From Lysinibacter sp. HNR (GTDB taxonomy: Bacteria > Actinomycetota > Actinomycetes > Actinomycetales > Microbacteriaceae), in assembly GCF_029760935.1 (NCBI RefSeq), contig NZ_CP121684.1, positions 806,001 to 870,000 of the forward strand: a DNA stretch of 64,000 bases, given 5' to 3'. The notes below the pieces were generated by a model. It saw only the letters and a list, made by a program, of their open reading frames with translations, had not been told where the DNA came from and did not search any database. Positions 28,360-36,830 of this stretch are shown here, piece by piece (positions within the stretch are counted from its first letter, which is position 1; each line of letters opens with the position of its first letter). The position numbers and the translations under genes were made by a program.

Positions 28360-28698
28360 TCAGCGCATGGCCGCCAGCTTCATGTTTACCCGATACCCGG
28401 CTCCCCGAGACGAGGCTACAAGCGGCGTTCCCTCTTTCAGATAGTGGGCGTGTGCGGCGTGGGCATGGGAATCCGGCGGGTGCCCATCCGCTCGCACCAC
28501 ACGCCACCAGGGGACGCTCGCTCCGTGATGAGCCATAATCTTGCCCACCTGCCGCGCCGCGCGAGACCCGAGCGTAGCTGCAACGGCACCGTAACTCATG
28601 ACTCTTCCGGTGGGAATCTGAGCGACCAGATCAAGCACCGCGGCCGTAAAGTTGCGTGTGGAAGACTCGGGGTTATTAGTCGAGCGGGAGAGCGCCAA
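28360..28698 (-). CDS. Alkyltransferase-like DNA-binding protein (ATL)
   Basis: Member of the MGMT/Ada C-terminal fold that recognises O6-alkylguanine. 112 residues with PTGRVMSYGAVAATLG (helix-turn-helix part). The active-site motif PCHRV of true methyltransferases reads PWWRVV (residues 63-68), the hallmark of ATL proteins, which bind damage and flag it for nucleotide excision repair instead of reversing it. The start is set at TTG 28698, with GGAGAGG just upstream, giving a 23-base overlap with the acetyltransferase stop; an earlier TTG at 28734 is possible. It converges with purH. Confidence 0.85.
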   Translation of the reverse strand: MALSRSTNNPESSTRNFTAAVLDLVAQIPTGRVMSYGAVAATLGSRAARQVGKIMAHHGASVPWWRVVRADGHPPDSHAHAAHAHYLKEGTPLVASSRGAGYRVNMKLAAMR

Positions 28699-29131
28699 TA
28701 ACCTCTCCGTAGGTGGTTTCGCCAACGGGCACAAAACCTACCCGAAGGAAAAAATCTTCTGGGCTTTCGTCGCCACGTTCCCAAAAGACGTGGAGGGTGG
28801 AAAACCCTCGGCGCCGAGCTTCTTCTCCGAGTGCGCTCACAAGAAACTTTCCGACGCCCCTTCCCTGGGTGTCGGCGTCAACGTTAATGCGCCAGAGGCA
28901 GCAGCGGAATTCGGGTTGTGTGGCATCCGGGTCAAAGTTGCCGTGGATAAACCCGACAACCTGATCGCTTTCCATAGCCACCCGCTGCCAGGCGTGTGAG
29001 GGGTCGCTCACGGCCGCTGCCGCGGAGTACGACACCGGCACGATGTACTGTTCTTGGCCGGGTTTGAGCGTGAGTGTGTTTACAGCAACTATTGTTGCGG
29101 CCGATAGCTCTTCAATTCTCAGCTCAGTCAT
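28676..29131 (-). CDS. GNAT family N-acetyltransferase
   Basis: 151 residues. The acetyl-CoA binding motif is clear (INVDADTQGRGVGKFLVSALGEEARRRG, written here in parts: V-D-A-D-T then QGRGVGKFL). The C-terminal strand WERGDESPEDFFLRVGFVPVGE is also typical. The substrate is unknown. I chose ATG 29131 rather than the upstream in-frame codon at 29173 because a TAGCCT -10 ends seven bases before it. The gene overlaps the ATL gene and probably shares its transcript. Confidence 0.85.
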   Translation of the reverse strand: MTELRIEELSAATIVAVNTLTLKPGQEQYIVPVSYSAAAAVSDPSHAWQRVAMESDQVVGFIHGNFDPDATQPEFRCCLWRINVDADTQGRGVGKFLVSALGEEARRRGFSTLHVFWERGDESPEDFFLRVGFVPVGETTYGEVIGALPLD

Positions 29132-29138
29132 ACTCAAT

Positions 29139-29144
29139 AGGCTA
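29139..29144 (-). promoter_or_regulatory. Leaderless -10 element of the GNAT gene
   Basis: On the minus strand TAGCCT lies 13 to 8 bases before ATG 29131, with no ribosome-binding site between. Confidence 0.4.
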
Positions 29145-29250
29145 GCCCAAAAATGCCCTGGACGCCCAAACATTTGTTTGGTGACAGCGGTTTTGATCCC
29201 GCTCGCGTGAGGATTTGTTGACGGCAGAACCGGGGGTCTGCCCCGTCCGC

Positions 29251-29256
29251 TAGACT
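29251..29256 (+). promoter_or_regulatory. -10 element of icd
   Basis: TAGACT, a common actinobacterial -10, is followed by an A/T-rich initiation region. The 5' untranslated region would be about 108 bases. No clear -35 at 17 bases. Confidence 0.4.
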
Positions 29257-29371
29257 AAAAACGGCTTTTGTGCCGAGACGATACTCGCGTCACCCTCATC
29301 ACTGTGTGCCCGGGCGTATAAACACGGGCGGTATACACACCGATTTGACGCGACCAAACTACGGGAGTTCC

Positions 29372-30586
29372 ATGTCAAAGATCAAGGTTGAAGGCACCGT
29401 CGTTGAGCTCGACGGTGACGAGATGACGCGTATCATCTGGCAATTCATCAAAGACTCACTTATCCACCCCTATCTCGATATTAATCTTGAGTACTACGAT
29501 CTGAGTATTCAGAAGCGTGACGAAACGGACGACCAGATCACTATTGATGCGGCGCACGCCATCCAGCGGCACGGCGTTGGTGTGAAGTGTGCAACTATCA
29601 CGCCGGATGAGGCGCGCGTGGAGGAATTTGGCCTCAAGAAAATGTGGAAGTCACCCAACGGAACCATCCGTAATATTCTGGGCGGTGTGATCTTCCGCGA
29701 GCCGATTATTATCTCCAATATTCCGCGTTTGGTGCCCGGGTGGAATAAGCCCATTATTGTTGGACGTCATGCGTTTGGTGACCAGTACCGGGCCACCGAT
29801 TTCCGCTTTGCTGGACCCGGAAAACTGACCGTTGAGTTTGCTCCCGAAGACGGTTCAGAGCCCCTCAAGTTTGAGGTTTTCCAGGCCCCATCTGACGGCA
29901 TTGCCCAGGTGCAATATAATCTCGACTCATCGATTCGGGATTTTGCTCGTGCCTCGCTTAACTACGGTCTGAGCCGTAATTACCCGGTGTATCTTTCCAC
30001 AAAGAACACCATTTTGAAGGCCTACGATGGTCGTTTTAAAGACATCTTCCAGGAGATTTACGACACCGAGTTTAAGGAGCGTTTTGACGCGGCTGGACTC
30101 ACCTACGAGCATCGCCTCATTGACGATATGGTTGCTTCGGCCATGAAGTGGGAGGGCGGTTACGTGTGGGCCTGCAAAAACTACGACGGCGATGTTCAAT
30201 CCGATACGGTAGCGCAGGGATTCGGTTCGCTGGGACTTATGACCTCGGTGTTGGCTACGCCCGACGGAAAGGTTGTTGAGGCGGAGGCTGCGCACGGAAC
30301 CGTTACCCGTCACTATCGTCAGCATCAGCAGGGTAAGCCCACCTCAACCAATCCGATTGCCTCTATCTACGCGTGGACGCGGGGCCTTATTCATCGTGGA
30401 AAGCTCGACGATAACAGCGAGCTGATTGAGTTTGCTGAGACCCTTGAGGACGTGGTGGTGAAGACCGTTGAGAGCGGCAAGATGACCAAGGATCTAGCCC
30501 TTCTAGTTGGACCGGAACAGCCCTATCAGACCACGGAGGAGTTCCTTGAGACTCTTTCGGAAAACCTGAGAGCGCGTCTGGCCTAA
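29372..30586 (+). CDS. icd: NADP-dependent isocitrate dehydrogenase (dimeric, eukaryote-like type)
   Basis: Oxidatively decarboxylates isocitrate to 2-oxoglutarate. 404 residues, with the type II dimeric IDH features [19 protein letters not shown] at the N-terminus, [13 protein letters not shown] (isocitrate phosphate loop), [10 protein letters not shown] and [16 protein letters not shown] (NADP-binding). ATG 29372 has GGGAG about six bases upstream; earlier in-frame codons to 29270 lie within the promoter-proximal leader. Two strong stem-loops follow. Confidence 0.97.
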   Translation: MSKIKVEGTVVELDGDEMTRIIWQFIKDSLIHPYLDINLEYYDLSIQKRDETDDQITIDAAHAIQRHGVGVKCATITPDEARVEEFGLKKMWKSPNGTIRNILGGVIFREPIIISNIPRLVPGWNKPIIVGRHAFGDQYRATDFRFAGPGKLTVEFAPEDGSEPLKFEVFQAPSDGIAQVQYNLDSSIRDFARASLNYGLSRNYPVYLSTKNTILKAYDGRFKDIFQEIYDTEFKERFDAAGLTYEHRLIDDMVASAMKWEGGYVWACKNYDGDVQSDTVAQGFGSLGLMTSVLATPDGKVVEAEAAHGTVTRHYRQHQQGKPTSTNPIASIYAWTRGLIHRGKLDDNSELIEFAETLEDVVVKTVESGKMTKDLALLVGPEQPYQTTEEFLETLSENLRARLA

Positions 30587-30604
30587 AAATTTGTGTGACG
30601 CTTG

Positions 30605-30632
30605 ATGGGGTGCCCCGTGTGGGGTATCCCAT
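30605..30632 (+). terminator. Terminator-like hairpin after icd
   Basis: ATGGGGTGCCCC (30605-30616) pairs over its full 12 bases (two G-U) with 30621-30632, closed by a GTGT tetraloop. No T-run follows directly. Confidence 0.65.
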
Positions 30633-30649
30633 GCGGCTATTATCGCCGT

Positions 30650-30720
30650 GGCGCAGGTTGTTGACGGTATCTCGGATGTGCTTGAGATACCGATCATAAA
30701 CAGCCTGCGCCTTTGTTTTT
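30650..30720 (+). ncRNA. Two-tier stem-loop ending in a T-run, upstream of the ROK regulator
   Basis: The outer helix GGCGCAGGTTGTT (30650-30662) pairs with AACAGCCTGCGCC (30699-30711), 13 bp with one G-U. Inside it, CGGTATCTC (30665-30673) pairs perfectly with GAGATACCG (30684-30692) around a ten-base loop. TTTGTTTTT follows at 30712-30720. This is either a strong second terminator for icd or an independent structured RNA; I cannot tell which. Confidence 0.6.
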
Positions 30721-30740
30721 GGCAAAACCGGGGGATTAAT

Positions 30741-30771
30741 TTGCATTTATTTAGTTCGTAAGGTTTACTAA
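30741..30771 (+). promoter_or_regulatory. Promoter and probable autoregulatory operator of the ROK regulator
   Basis: TTGCAT (30741-30746) and TTTACT (30764-30769) are 17 bases apart, and the -10 ends seven bases before the ATG, so the mRNA would be leaderless. The inverted repeat TTAGT-N11-ACTAA (30751-30771) covers the spacer and -10. Its arms resemble the TTAGTTT arms of ROK (XylR-type) operators. Confidence 0.5.
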
Positions 30772-30776
30772 CAAAC

Positions 30777-31952
30777 ATGTATCAGGGATTTGAGCGTGGA
30801 CGCTCCGCTATCGCAACCGGGACTCGACGCGTGGGCCGCGCGCTACGGCCCGAGGGCAAAGTGCTGCCGGAACACGCCCGCAGCCATAACCGCTCTCTTG
30901 TCCTGCAACAGCTCTATCACACTTCTGGTTTGAGCCGAGCCGATATCGCCCGGATGACCGGCCTCACACGTGTGACCGTATCCGATCTGGTCTCTGAGAT
31001 GATCGTCGAGGGCATCGTGATGGAAAATGGCCAGCGGGAAGATGCCCGTCCGGGTAAGCCGGCTACTCTTCTCGATATCAATCCCGATGCGTTTCATATC
31101 GTTGCCGTCGACCTGTCCGAAAAGACTAGGTTTCGCGGGGTTCTTGTCAACCTGCGCGGGGACATTATTGTGCGCTCCGAAACGCCACAATCGAGGGTTG
31201 AGGGAGATGCCGCGGTTGAGTGCCTGATGAGTCTCATAGACGAGCTGCAGCAGAGCACCACCAGCAAAATCCTGGGTATTGGGGTGGGCTCACCCGGTGT
31301 AGTAGACACCGCGGGTGTGGTGCGTAACGCTCCCAATCTGCGCTGGAAAAATCTTCCGCTGCAGAGCATCTTGAACAATCGTTTTAGGGTGCCGGTTACG
31401 GTGGCAAACGATGCCAACGCCGCAGTGCTGGCGGAACACAGCTTTAGCGACTCCGCACAGGACCTTATCCTTATTCAGGTGGGTGCGGGTGTGGGGGCCG
31501 GACTCATTGTTGACGGAAGCCCCATTATTGGTGCGGGTGAGGCGGCTGGTGAGATCGGGCACGTTGTGGTGGGTACGGACGGTGGACCCGAGTGTGCCTG
31601 CGGTAAAAACGGTTGCCTTGAGGCGTGGCTGTCGGTTCCTAACCTGCGGGCACAGCTGGGGCAGAAACCCACTGAAAAAGAAAAAGAGCGTGTGCTGGGT
31701 AACGCCGGTCAGCGCTTGGGCATTGCCCTCGCTCCGGTGATTGCCACGCTTAACGTTTCCGAGGTTGTTCTGAGCGGCCCCCGAGAACTCCTGGGTGGCC
31801 CGCTGAAAGAGTCCGCGAGCGAGACACTGCGCCAACGAATGATGCCGGAGATTCACGGTGATCTCCGGTTGAGTATGACCACCCTCGGTCAGGATATAGT
31901 CCTGCGCGGGGCAGCCGTTCTTGTCCTACTCGGACAACTCGGGATTTCTTGA
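30777..31952 (+). CDS. ROK family transcriptional repressor (NagC/XylR-like)
   Basis: Probably controls the amino-sugar import and catabolic genes that follow. 391 residues: an N-terminal winged helix-turn-helix (about 35-95, LSRADIARMTGLTRVTVSDL), then a ROK sugar-binding domain with GIGVGSPGVVD, VANDANAAVLAE, GAGVGAGLIVDG and the Zn-binding CACGKNGCLEAW. ATG 30777 fits a leaderless promoter, and an inverted repeat across that promoter suggests autorepression. The effector is likely an (N-acetyl)glucosamine derivative given the neighbouring nagB and GH3 enzyme. Confidence 0.92.
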   Translation: MYQGFERGRSAIATGTRRVGRALRPEGKVLPEHARSHNRSLVLQQLYHTSGLSRADIARMTGLTRVTVSDLVSEMIVEGIVMENGQREDARPGKPATLLDINPDAFHIVAVDLSEKTRFRGVLVNLRGDIIVRSETPQSRVEGDAAVECLMSLIDELQQSTTSKILGIGVGSPGVVDTAGVVRNAPNLRWKNLPLQSILNNRFRVPVTVANDANAAVLAEHSFSDSAQDLILIQVGAGVGAGLIVDGSPIIGAGEAAGEIGHVVVGTDGGPECACGKNGCLEAWLSVPNLRAQLGQKPTEKEKERVLGNAGQRLGIALAPVIATLNVSEVVLSGPRELLGGPLKESASETLRQRMMPEIHGDLRLSMTTLGQDIVLRGAAVLVLLGQLGIS

Positions 31953-31972
31953 GCTTCATGCAATCCCAGCGG

Positions 31973-31997
31973 CGAGACGAGTAAAACGCTCATCTCG
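31973..31997. repeat. 25-base imperfect palindrome before the first ABC operon
   Basis: CGAGACGAG-N7-CTCATCTCG, eight of nine positions paired, in the 84-base gap between the ROK gene and the binding-protein gene. It may be an operator or an RNA hairpin. It does not resemble the TTAGT repeat of the ROK promoter. Confidence 0.4.
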
Positions 31998-32036
31998 ACA
32001 GATACAAATAACATCCAAAAAATGAGGAATGTGACA

Positions 32037-33341
32037 ATGAAGAAAAAGCTAGGAGCACTCGCAATGGTTGCGGCATCGGCCTTAGTGCTGGCCGGCTGCT
32101 CCACCGACGGTGGAAATGACGGGGCCGCGGGATCTGCGAGCAACGACATCACCCTGTGGGTCATGGGTGGTGACACCCCCGACGAGCTGCGCGACTATCT
32201 CAAAACCGAATACAACCGGGTAAACGGGGGAACCCTCACAATTGAGGAGCAGGATTGGACTGATGCCGTTGCCAAGCTCACAACGGCACTCCCAGATAGG
32301 GCAAACACCCCCGACGTTGTCGAATTAGGAAACACCTGGTCTCCCACCTTTAGCTCGGCTGGGGCCTTCAGCGACCTGAGCGATATATACGAGGAGCTGG
32401 GCGGTGACAGCCTCCTTCAATCGTTTGTGGAGGTTGGCGAGGTAGACGGCAAGCAGTATGCGCTGCCCTATTACTTTGGCTCACGTTATAACTTCTATCG
32501 CAAGGACATCTGGGAGGCCGCAGGTAAGACGGTTCCCACCACACTGGCAGAGTTTAACGAGACTGTTGCCTCGCTTCGTACCGATAGCATGTCGGGCTTC
32601 TACATTGGGGGAAGCGACTGGCGCAACGCAATCTCCTGGGTCTTTGCTAACGGCGGGGAGCTCGCCAAAAAAGAGGGCGACACCTGGGTTTCCACCCTCT
32701 CCGACCCCAAGACTATCGAGGGTCTGACACAGTTCCAGACACTGTTCACCGACGCGTCAAACGCGCCCGCAACCGAGGACGACAGCACCCCCTGGATCAA
32801 CATTAATGATAATGCCGCAACGGGGCAGCCCGAGGCCGCAACAATCATTGCGCCCGGGTGGGCGAGTAACTCGATTGGAAATCCCGCAACAATAACCGAC
32901 CCGGAGACCGGCGTAGAAACCGAAGGGTACGAGTGGGATGACGAGACGTTTGGAATCTTTGTTCTTCCCGGAGTTGATGGTGGGGCGGCTCCCGTTTTTG
33001 CCGGTGGCTCAAACATCGCAATATCGGCCGCGAGCGGTAAGCAGGAGGCCTCTCGGGCTCTCTTGAAGATCATCTTCAGCCCCGAGTACCAACGGATGCT
33101 CGGTGAGAACGGCCTGGGACCGGCAAACCTGGACTACTCGGACTCTCTTGGTGACGACCAGTTCTCTCTGGCGCTCATTAAGTCTGCAGAGAACTCCAAG
33201 CTCACCCCGGCAGCGCCCGGCTGGGCCGCGGTTGAGGGTGCTCAGCTGCCCGTTGAGTTCTTTGGCAAGGTAGCGGCCGGAGGGGACATCCCCGCCCTGG
33301 CCAAGGAGTATGACGAGAAGATCTCGGCACTCTTGAACTAA
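32037..33341 (+). CDS. ABC transporter sugar-binding lipoprotein (CUT1 family)
   Basis: Captures the sugar outside the membrane and delivers it to the two permeases downstream. 434 residues. Type II signal peptide MKKKLGALAMVAASALVLAG with lipidated Cys21 (LAGC box), then a Gly/Ser linker and an SBP_bac_1-type fold (ITLWVMGGDTPDELRDYL and onward). ATG 32037 has TGAGGAA upstream; an in-frame ATG at 32022 lies before that site. The substrate is inferred from the operon to be a GlcNAc-containing sugar. Confidence 0.93.
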   Translation: MKKKLGALAMVAASALVLAGCSTDGGNDGAAGSASNDITLWVMGGDTPDELRDYLKTEYNRVNGGTLTIEEQDWTDAVAKLTTALPDRANTPDVVELGNTWSPTFSSAGAFSDLSDIYEELGGDSLLQSFVEVGEVDGKQYALPYYFGSRYNFYRKDIWEAAGKTVPTTLAEFNETVASLRTDSMSGFYIGGSDWRNAISWVFANGGELAKKEGDTWVSTLSDPKTIEGLTQFQTLFTDASNAPATEDDSTPWININDNAATGQPEAATIIAPGWASNSIGNPATITDPETGVETEGYEWDDETFGIFVLPGVDGGAAPVFAGGSNIAISAASGKQEASRALLKIIFSPEYQRMLGENGLGPANLDYSDSLGDDQFSLALIKSAENSKLTPAAPGWAAVEGAQLPVEFFGKVAAGGDIPALAKEYDEKISALLN

Positions 33342-33407
33342 ATAAACCGGGGCGGCCGATGGAACCGGTCGCCCCGTTCACCCGCGTGCATACGAGAAAG
33401 AAATCCG

Positions 33408-34355
33408 ATGACGAGTGTAACGGCACCACCCAGTGCGCCCAAAAGCACACCCGGGGTACCCCCCAAAAAAAGAGTGAAAAAGGTCCCGCTTGCCCTGATT
33501 ATTCCGGCGGTTGCCATCCTGCTTATCGGCATGGGGTATCCGCTGATCTGGCAATTGATTACCTCGACTCAGCAATTTGGTATTAGGCAGCAATTTGGCG
33601 CCCCCGCAGATTTTATCTGGTTCGAGAATTACATTGCGCTGGCCACCGATCCGCTCACCTGGACCATTGTGGTGCGCTCAATCGTCTTCTGTATCATCAC
33701 CTCGGCAATCACAATTGCCGCGGGAGGCCTTCTTGCGATCCTGATGAAAGCGGCGGGAAAGGTTGGCCGCCTGGTATTACAGGTGAGCCTGCTGCTCGCC
33801 TGGTCAATGCCGATTGTTGCCGCGATGACGGTGTGGATCTGGCTCTTTGATCGCCGTCGCGGGGTTGTCAACTATCTGCTCGACATGATCCCCGGCGTCA
33901 ATATGAACCGCTTCGACTGGCTGGAAAACCCCCTCACTTTTTTTCTGGTCGCGTGCATAATCGTGGTGTGGATGTCCGTTCCCTTTGTGGCCTTCTCGCT
34001 CTACGCGGGTCTCACCCAGGTGTCCGAGGAGGTGCTGGAAGCCTCCCAATTGGACGGTGCCACGGGTAAACAGCGGCTGCGCTTTATTATCCTGCCCATG
34101 ATTCGCCCGGTTCTGATGATCGTGCTGTTGCTGCAGCTCATTTGGAATCTGCGCGTCTTTGCCCAGATCAAAGTCCTACAAGATACCGGCTCAAGCTCAA
34201 GCGATTTTGACCTGCTGGGGACCTACATTTACAAATTGGGAACCGGCGTTCAAAACTTTGGAATGGCCGCGGCGGTATCAATCTTTGTGCTCGCCCTAAC
34301 CATTGCGATCAGCTGGTTCTACGTGCGCAGCCTGCTCAAGGAGGATGAGAACTAA
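33408..34355 (+). CDS. ABC sugar transporter permease 1 (MalF-like)
   Basis: 315 residues. About 30 basic, Pro-rich cytoplasmic residues precede six predicted membrane segments. The cytoplasmic coupling loop EASQLDGATGKQRLRFIILP (EAA-type motif, about residue 210) would contact the ATPase. It lies 66 bases after the binding-protein gene and overlaps the second permease by one base. Confidence 0.93.
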   Translation: MTSVTAPPSAPKSTPGVPPKKRVKKVPLALIIPAVAILLIGMGYPLIWQLITSTQQFGIRQQFGAPADFIWFENYIALATDPLTWTIVVRSIVFCIITSAITIAAGGLLAILMKAAGKVGRLVLQVSLLLAWSMPIVAAMTVWIWLFDRRRGVVNYLLDMIPGVNMNRFDWLENPLTFFLVACIIVVWMSVPFVAFSLYAGLTQVSEEVLEASQLDGATGKQRLRFIILPMIRPVLMIVLLLQLIWNLRVFAQIKVLQDTGSSSSDFDLLGTYIYKLGTGVQNFGMAAAVSIFVLALTIAISWFYVRSLLKEDEN

Positions 34356-35278
34356 TGTCAACCGCTCAAATAAATCATGCAACCACCGCGAGTACTGGTC
34401 GCCACAACACGGTTGCTCCCCGGATTGGGAGCAAGAGCCGGGGCCCGAGCCGGGCTCGCCGCAGGGTGTGGAGTGTTGTTGCCATCGCTATTGCCCTGGT
34501 GTGGGTGTTCCCGGTTTACTGGATGCTCAACTCCTCACTGCTACCCAACCGAACCCTGCAATCCTTCGTTCCAACCTTTTTCCCCGTGGGAGGGTCGTTC
34601 CGAAACTTTGAGGCGGCAATAGCCGACGGCAGCTTCTTCAGCGCGCTGGGTATGAGCGTGAGTATTACCCTGATCGTGGTTTTTTTCTGCCTGCTTTTTG
34701 CCTTTTTGGCAGCCATCGCAATCAGCCGGTACCGGTTTAAAGGTCGGAAAAGCTTTGTGCTTGCAGTCCTTTTGGTGCAGATGCTCCCCGCGGAGGGACT
34801 CTTTATCGCCCAGTATCAAATGATGTCCTCGCTGGGATTACTCAACTCTATAGTGGGTGTGAGCATCATTTACACGGCCGCCGTGGTTCCCTTTACGATC
34901 TGGATGCTTCGCGGTTTTGTTGCGGGAATTCCGGCCGAGTTAGAGGAGGCCGCAATGGTCGACGGGCTCAGCCGCCCTCAGGCGTTTATGCGCATCACCT
35001 TTCCCCTTCTCGCTCCCGGACTGGTGGCCTCTGGCGTCTTTGCGTTCCTGCAGGCGTGGAACGAATTCACGGTTGCGCTGGTGCTTTTGCAGAGCGAGTC
35101 CTCACACACCCTTCCGCTGTGGCTGCGTGGATTTGTGCAGGCGGGGGCCACGCGCGAGACTGATTGGGGCCAGGTGATGGCAGCATCGACCCTTGTGGCG
35201 ATACCCGTGATCATCTTCTTCCTCATCGTCCAGGGTCGTATGACCAGTGGACTGGTGGGTGGAGCGGTAAAAGGATAG
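34355..35278 (+). CDS. ABC sugar transporter permease 2 (MalG-like)
   Basis: 307 residues, six membrane segments. The EAA motif reads EEAAMVDGLSRPQAFMRITF (about residue 195), with the typical MalG-type end GRMTSGLVGGAVKG. ATG 34355 shares a base with the previous stop. No ATPase gene is present in the locus; actinobacterial CUT1 importers of this kind usually use a shared MsiK-type ATPase encoded elsewhere. Confidence 0.93.
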   Translation: MSTAQINHATTASTGRHNTVAPRIGSKSRGPSRARRRVWSVVAIAIALVWVFPVYWMLNSSLLPNRTLQSFVPTFFPVGGSFRNFEAAIADGSFFSALGMSVSITLIVVFFCLLFAFLAAIAISRYRFKGRKSFVLAVLLVQMLPAEGLFIAQYQMMSSLGLLNSIVGVSIIYTAAVVPFTIWMLRGFVAGIPAELEEAAMVDGLSRPQAFMRITFPLLAPGLVASGVFAFLQAWNEFTVALVLLQSESSHTLPLWLRGFVQAGATRETDWGQVMAASTLVAIPVIIFFLIVQGRMTSGLVGGAVKG

Positions 35279-35312
35279 ACAACCCGTTCGAGTTACGGAA
35301 GGAATTCAGAAC

Positions 35313-36830
35313 ATGTCGAATATTCAGGATAGTGCCGAGGACGGTACCCTACAGCGTAGAATTGCGGGCACCATGCTGCCTGGTTTTGAAGGGGTGGAGC
35401 TTCCCGCCTGGGTGGAGAGGCGCTTGAGGGAGGGAATGGGGGGAGTGTGTCTTTTTGCCACCAACATTGGCACCCCCGATCAGCTTCGCTCCCTCACTGC
35501 CGCAATCCGTCGGGCAAACCCCAACGCGGTGATTGCGATCGATGAGGAGGGCGGAGACGTTACCCGGTTGCACCACAGCACCGGCTCGCCGTTTCCGGGC
35601 AATGCCGTCCTGGGACGGATCAATGATCTTCAGCTCACGCACGATATTGCGTATCGTGTGGGCCAAGAATTGCGGGTTGCCGGCTGCACCGTGACGTTTG
35701 CACCGGACGTTGATATCAATTCGAACCCGGATAACCCCGTCATCGGGACGCGTAGTTTTGGTGTGGCCACCGATCTGGTTTCTGCCCACTCGCACGCGTG
35801 GGTTCGCGGTGTGCAGCGGGCCGGTATCGCGGCGAGTGCCAAACACTTTCCAGGTCACGGAGACACCGCGCAGGACTCTCACCTGGCGCTTCCGGTGATC
35901 GACCGCTCGCTTGCGCAATTGCATGAGCGCGAGCTTAAGCCGTTTCGTGCTGCGATTGAGGCCGGAACCCAGACTATTATGACCTCGCACATCCTGCTGC
36001 CCCAGATTGACAGGGATACCCCCGCCACATTTTCCTCGCGTATTCTCCAGGGAATTTTGCGGGAAGAACTGGGCTTTGAAGGTGTTATTGTCACGGATGC
36101 TCTTGATATGGCAGGGGCCAGTGCCACCACCGGAATTCCCGAGGCGGCGGTTCGTGCGCTTGTTGCCGGGTGCGACCTTCTTTGCATCGGTACCGCCAAT
36201 AGCGACGAGCAGATGGGGGAAATCTTAGATCACGTGACCGAGGCGTTGCGCGCGGGAAGGCTCGACGCGACGAGGCTTGCAGAGGCCACACGTCGCCTTG
36301 AGGCACTCTCTCGTTGGGGAGACTCTGTGCTTTCGGAACAGGACCCCGAGCCTGTCACGGTGGATACCGCCGCAATTATTAATTCTTTTGAGGTGCGTGA
36401 TGATGTAACTCTTCCGCGGATACTGGATGGCGGGCAGCGCGTCCACGTTGTGGTGTGTGAGGGCGTCCCCAATATTGCGGTGGGGCCGCTTCCCTGGGGG
36501 CCTCAGGCAGAACTTGAAGCGCTTCGAGCGACGGGTTCTCACCCCTGGCCCCACCTCACACTCTACACGGTATGGGCGCGTGAAGAGCTTCCTTCGTTTG
36601 CGGAGATTGGGCGTGAAGACACCGTCATCGTGGTGGGACAGAACAACCACCGACACGAGACCAACCGTGCCGTTATCGAGGGGCTACGAGCTACCCGGCA
36701 GAACACCCTGGTTGTGGAAATGGGGTGGCCCTCAGCCGACCGCTCCTACGCGGATGTGGCAACTTTTGGTGCTTCCCGCCTAGTGGGACGGGCGCTTGTA
36801 GAGATGCTGAGAGGGGACAATCTGCCGTGA
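35313..36830 (+). CDS. GH3 beta-N-acetylglucosaminidase, NagZ type (cytoplasmic)
   Basis: Removes beta-linked GlcNAc from imported chito- or muro-oligosaccharides. 505 residues without a signal peptide, so it acts after import. The NagZ signatures are present: IDEEGGDVTRL, KHFPGHGDTAQDSH (about 176-189, with the Asp/His pair used as acid/base) and the nucleophile Asp in VTDALDMAG (about 261). It is longer than the single-domain 340-residue E. coli NagZ, with a C-terminal domain of about 150 residues. Some actinobacterial NagZ-type GH3 enzymes act as phosphorylases; that is possible here. It overlaps the kinase gene by four bases. Confidence 0.9.
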   Translation: MSNIQDSAEDGTLQRRIAGTMLPGFEGVELPAWVERRLREGMGGVCLFATNIGTPDQLRSLTAAIRRANPNAVIAIDEEGGDVTRLHHSTGSPFPGNAVLGRINDLQLTHDIAYRVGQELRVAGCTVTFAPDVDINSNPDNPVIGTRSFGVATDLVSAHSHAWVRGVQRAGIAASAKHFPGHGDTAQDSHLALPVIDRSLAQLHERELKPFRAAIEAGTQTIMTSHILLPQIDRDTPATFSSRILQGILREELGFEGVIVTDALDMAGASATTGIPEAAVRALVAGCDLLCIGTANSDEQMGEILDHVTEALRAGRLDATRLAEATRRLEALSRWGDSVLSEQDPEPVTVDTAAIINSFEVRDDVTLPRILDGGQRVHVVVCEGVPNIAVGPLPWGPQAELEALRATGSHPWPHLTLYTVWAREELPSFAEIGREDTVIVVGQNNHRHETNRAVIEGLRATRQNTLVVEMGWPSADRSYADVATFGASRLVGRALVEMLRGDNLP

